DNA from: Candidatus Peregrinibacteria bacterium RIFCSPLOWO2_01_FULL_39_12
GTDB taxonomy: Bacteria; Patescibacteriota; Gracilibacteria; UBA1369; LOWO2-01-FULL-3
Assembly (NCBI GenBank): GCA_001787455.1
Contig: MFXA01000024.1
Span: forward strand, 1 to 7,460
Length of the DNA stretch: 7,460 nt
Direction of reading: 5' to 3'
The position numbers and the translations under genes are program-made. Below the pieces are notes generated by a model. It did no database searches and was not told the DNA's origin. It worked only from the letters and a program-made list of their open reading frames with translations. This document shows positions 5,137-7,460 of this stretch, in pieces; positions within the stretch are counted from its first letter, which is position 1, and every line of letters begins with the position of its first letter.

Positions 5137-6417
5137 ATGATGAACGAAAAAGTAAAAGCAATTTTAGTGGATATAATTGATCCGCAAACTTCCAAACTGG
5201 ATGCTTTAAAACGTTTGGAGGAGCTTGAAAGTTTGGTAAACACTTTCGGCGGAGTCGCCATCATAAAAGTTATCCAAAAGCGCAGTATTCCCGACTACGA
5301 AACTTTTATCGGAAAGGGAAAAGTCGAGGAAATTTTGCAGGAAGGGAAGGAACGCCAAGCGCAGATAGTTGTAGTTAACAATATTTTGAAACCGAAACAA
5401 ATATTTAATCTCGATGAAGCTTTTAAATCGGCGAAAATGAAGGCATGGGACCGCATCGATCTTATCTTGAAAATTTTTGATAAACACGCGCAAAGCTCTC
5501 TTGCAAAACTTCAAATTGAACTGGCAAGCATCCGCCACATGGGACCGCGCATCTACAACATGGGTATCGAACTTTCACAGCAGACCGGTGCGGTAGGACT
5601 GCGCGGCGGTGCGGGAGAAACAAATATCGAGGTTATGAAGCGTCATTTGCAGGGGCAGGAGCTGAACATTGTAAAAAAACTGAAACATTACCAGTTGATT
5701 GACGAAGGTCATCGCAAAAGAAGAAAAAAACAAAATTGCAAGACCGTTGCTTTGGTCGGATACACAAATGCGGGAAAAAGTTCAATCATGCATGCGCTTA
5801 CCGGAAAAGATGTTTATATCGCCGACAAACTTTTTGCAACTCTCGATACAAGAATAGGCAGGCTGTACATCCCGCCGAAGGAAATATCTCAAAATGGGGA
5901 ATATATCCCGGGAAAGGAACTTCTTATTTCCGACACTATTGGATTTATACAGGATCTGCCACCGTCTCTTATCCGGGCATTTAAGTCCACATTGTCGGAA
6001 ACCATGGAAGCGGATTTGATCCTACACATCATTGATATAAGCGATGAGCAAATGGAGAAAAAGATTGAGGTTGTGGAGGAAATTTTGGATCAAATCGGTA
6101 TTCACGATAAGCCCAAAATATATGTATTCAATAAAATTGATTTGATCGAACATGCGGATGTAATAGCAAGCATGCAAAAAACTTTGATTAAGGAAAGTCG
6201 TGCGGCCGGGCTTCTTCCCGCAGGCAGACATACTGCGAAAATTTTAGGATGGCTCGCAAAAGAGGATTTTGAAAAGGAAATTGCCGTAAAAAAGCCGTCT
6301 AAAAACATTGCCGGTTTAATTAAAAAATATAAAGAATTTACGCCGGTTTTTGTGTCAGCTGAAAGAAAAGTTAATCTGGAAAGTTTGATCAATCAAATAG
6401 AACTTTCTTTACCATGA
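5137..6417 (+). CDS. hflX: GTPase HflX, ribosome-associated
   Basis: 426 residues. HflX is a GTPase that binds the 50S subunit and splits stalled or hibernating ribosomes, mainly under stress. Residues 1-195 are the HflX N-terminal domain, with the FIGKGKVEEI element (57-66) and the glycine-rich turn GLRGGAGETNIE (154-165). The G domain follows: G1 GYTNAGKSS (208-216), switch region LFATLDTRIGRL (232-243), G3 DTIGFI (266-271; usually DTVGFI), G4 NKID (332-335) and G5 SAERK (407-411). Two oddities stand out. About 70 residues separate G4 from G5 where some 20-25 are usual. The protein also ends about 20 residues after G5, lacking the extra C-terminal domain of the Escherichia coli protein. Two ATG codons, 5137 and 5140, are both possible starts; no Shine-Dalgarno site chooses between them. 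The TGA stop is genuine. Confidence 0.95.
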   Translation: MMNEKVKAILVDIIDPQTSKLDALKRLEELESLVNTFGGVAIIKVIQKRSIPDYETFIGKGKVEEILQEGKERQAQIVVVNNILKPKQIFNLDEAFKSAKMKAWDRIDLILKIFDKHAQSSLAKLQIELASIRHMGPRIYNMGIELSQQTGAVGLRGGAGETNIEVMKRHLQGQELNIVKKLKHYQLIDEGHRKRRKKQNCKTVALVGYTNAGKSSIMHALTGKDVYIADKLFATLDTRIGRLYIPPKEISQNGEYIPGKELLISDTIGFIQDLPPSLIRAFKSTLSETMEADLILHIIDISDEQMEKKIEVVEEILDQIGIHDKPKIYVFNKIDLIEHADVIASMQKTLIKESRAAGLLPAGRHTAKILGWLAKEDFEKEIAVKKPSKNIAGLIKKYKEFTPVFVSAERKVNLESLINQIELSLP

Positions 6418-6435
6418 CAATTGACTTACTATAAG
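6408..6435 (+). promoter_or_regulatory. Possible promoter between hflX and the lactate dehydrogenase gene
   Basis: TTTACC (6408-6413) and TATAAG (6430-6435) are 16 bases apart, which would start transcription inside hairpin copy B. TTGACT at 6421-6426 is a better -35, but only poor -10s (GATAGC at 6444) follow it. Co-transcription with hflX across the 62-base gap is an equally good explanation. Confidence 0.25.
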
Positions 6436-6456
6436 ACATGAGCGATAGCGAATGTC
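6435..6456. repeat. Intergenic hairpin repeat, copy B
   Basis: The arms GACAT (6435-6439) and ATGTC (6452-6456) pair. They enclose the same opposed G-A mismatches as copy A (6440 with 6451, 6441 with 6450), then GC/GC around a GATA loop. Downstream CCTAGC matches CCCAGC of copy A. It sits 18 bases after the hflX stop and 23 before the lactate dehydrogenase start, so it would lie in the leader or spacer RNA. Confidence 0.65.
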
Positions 6457-6479
6457 CTAGCAAATAACCTCACCCAAAT

Positions 6480-7412
6480 ATGAAAAATTCAAAAATCACC
6501 TGCGCTTTTAAAGCTTCAATAGTCGGCTGTGGAAGTGTGGGAGCTACAACGGCTTATGCGTATCTTTTGTCGGGAACAGTGACCGATTTAGTGCTTTTAG
6601 ATGTGGATAAAAACAAAGCGGAAGGGCTTATGCTCGATCTTGAACATGCCTTGCCGTTTACGCCGAATATGACTATTAAATCAAGCAGTGATTTTAAGGA
6701 TTGTGCGGGATCAAACATTGTAATTGTAACTGCGGGAAAGCGTCAGCAGAAAGGTGAATCCCGCCTCGATCTCGTAAAAGCGAATAAAAAAATATTTGCT
6801 GATATCATTCCAAAAATAGCTCGGTCAGCACCAAATGCGATAATCTTAGTCGTTACAAATCCGGTTGATATCCTTACATACGAAACAATAAAACTTTCAC
6901 ATTTTTCATGGCAGAGAGTTTTTGGATCGGGCACGGTGCTGGATTCCGCCCGTCTCCAATTCCACATCTCGAAAAAAATAAAACTTCATCCGGAAAGTAT
7001 TGATGCTTATGTTTTTGGCGAACACGGGGATAGCTCATTTCCGGTTTACAGCTCAGCAAATGTACTTGGAAAATCGCTGTATGATTTTGAGAATTTTACG
7101 CGCAAATCCGCTGAAAAGTGTTACGAAGAAACAAAAACTGCCGCATACCGCATAATTCATGACCAGGGATATACATGCTATTCAATTGCGACGGCAATCC
7201 GCGAAATTACAGAAGCCATTTTTGAAGATAAACACAAGGTTTTTCCTTTATCGGTTTTATTAAACGGATATTACGGGCATAAAAATGTATGTTTAAGCGT
7301 TCCATGTGTGTTGGGAAGAAACGGCATTGAAAAAATTATCGAAGTGCCGCTAAGCAAAAGTGAGCAAAATTCACTCGCAAAAAGCGTAAAAACTTTGAAG
7401 GAATTATTGTAA
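6480..7412 (+). CDS. ldh: L-lactate dehydrogenase (NAD-dependent, EC 1.1.1.27)
   Basis: 310 residues, cytosolic, the normal length for the family. It reduces pyruvate to L-lactate with NADH, the NAD+-regenerating step of fermentation. Seen: the Rossmann glycine motif GCGSVG (16-21); Asp41 at the end of the second strand, selecting NAD over NADP; and the specificity loop RQQKGESRLDL. In that loop Gln89 takes the position that is glutamine in lactate and arginine in malate dehydrogenases, and Arg95 is the mobile catalytic arginine. Also present are NPVD (Asn127), LDSAR (Asp155 and the substrate-binding Arg158), the catalytic His182 in GEHGDSS, and Thr232 in GYTCYS. The two anchor residues of the fructose-1,6-bisphosphate site in allosteric bacterial enzymes appear replaced (Gln160 for Arg173, Asp175 for His188), so activation by that sugar is not expected. 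The ATG at 6480 has no Shine-Dalgarno site. The gene lies 62 bases after hflX. Confidence 0.95.
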   Translation: MKNSKITCAFKASIVGCGSVGATTAYAYLLSGTVTDLVLLDVDKNKAEGLMLDLEHALPFTPNMTIKSSSDFKDCAGSNIVIVTAGKRQQKGESRLDLVKANKKIFADIIPKIARSAPNAIILVVTNPVDILTYETIKLSHFSWQRVFGSGTVLDSARLQFHISKKIKLHPESIDAYVFGEHGDSSFPVYSSANVLGKSLYDFENFTRKSAEKCYEETKTAAYRIIHDQGYTCYSIATAIREITEAIFEDKHKVFPLSVLLNGYYGHKNVCLSVPCVLGRNGIEKIIEVPLSKSEQNSLAKSVKTLKELL

Positions 7413-7451
7413 GGATCAAACCGTAACAATTTTCCCTCAGCATACGTCGGC

Positions 7452-7457
7452 TTGACA
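7452..7457 (+). promoter_or_regulatory. Perfect -35 hexamer at the window edge
   Basis: TTGACA lies at 7452-7457, 40 bases after the lactate dehydrogenase stop. The matching -10 would fall beyond the window. It probably serves a rightward gene outside, which would mean the lactate dehydrogenase gene is the last of its unit. Between 7413 and 7451 I see no terminator hairpin. Confidence 0.3.
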
Positions 7458-7460
7458 AAA

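Noticed and set aside
6415..6417. TGA read as glycine (alternative code 25 of Gracilibacteria and relatives)
   Set aside because: HflX ends at this TGA at a natural position after its last helix, and no internal TGA is needed in any of the other seven genes. Code 11 explains everything.

Overview
The window is an AT-rich, densely packed bacterial segment with eight protein genes and no RNA gene, insertion sequence or CRISPR array. Four things suggest a Candidate Phyla Radiation (Patescibacteria) bacterium. Genes are compact and almost none has a recognisable Shine-Dalgarno site. Surface-protein, O-antigen-ligase-like and two-helix membrane genes of the kind common in that group are present. 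Small intergenic hairpin repeats recur. Standard stop codons are used: HflX ends naturally at a TGA, so this is not a TGA-to-glycine lineage. The taxonomic call is an inference from style and not from a marker gene.

Left part (1-3437, all minus strand). A secreted protein with a signal peptide and FlgD-type Ig-like modules runs off the left edge (1-535) and has its own promoter. To its right is a likely operon read from about 3430 down to 727: an O-antigen ligase/polymerase-like membrane protein, a two-helix membrane protein of unknown function, and a HAD-family phosphatase that starts on the base after the membrane gene's stop. A cell-surface glycan role for the first gene is well supported; a shared pathway for all three is only a possibility.

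Middle (3438-5001). Two divergent promoters face away from each other in a 97-base gap. The rightward one drives a 432-residue, very acidic, apparently cytosolic protein that I do not recognise. Its stop codon overlaps, tail to tail, the stop of a leftward 65-residue membrane protein with cysteine clusters at both ends.

Right part (5002-7460, plus strand). The ribosome-associated GTPase HflX and an L-lactate dehydrogenase follow each other, each preceded by a small hairpin repeat. The two repeats share a stem with a compensatory base change and the same tandem G-A mismatch. The lactate dehydrogenase points to a fermentative life, regenerating NAD+ by reducing pyruvate. The window ends in a perfect -35 hexamer that probably belongs to a gene beyond the edge.

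No convincing new multi-gene system is visible. The most unusual material is the hairpin repeat family, the cysteine-rich mini membrane protein, the acidic orphan protein, and the general absence of Shine-Dalgarno sites with very short predicted leaders.
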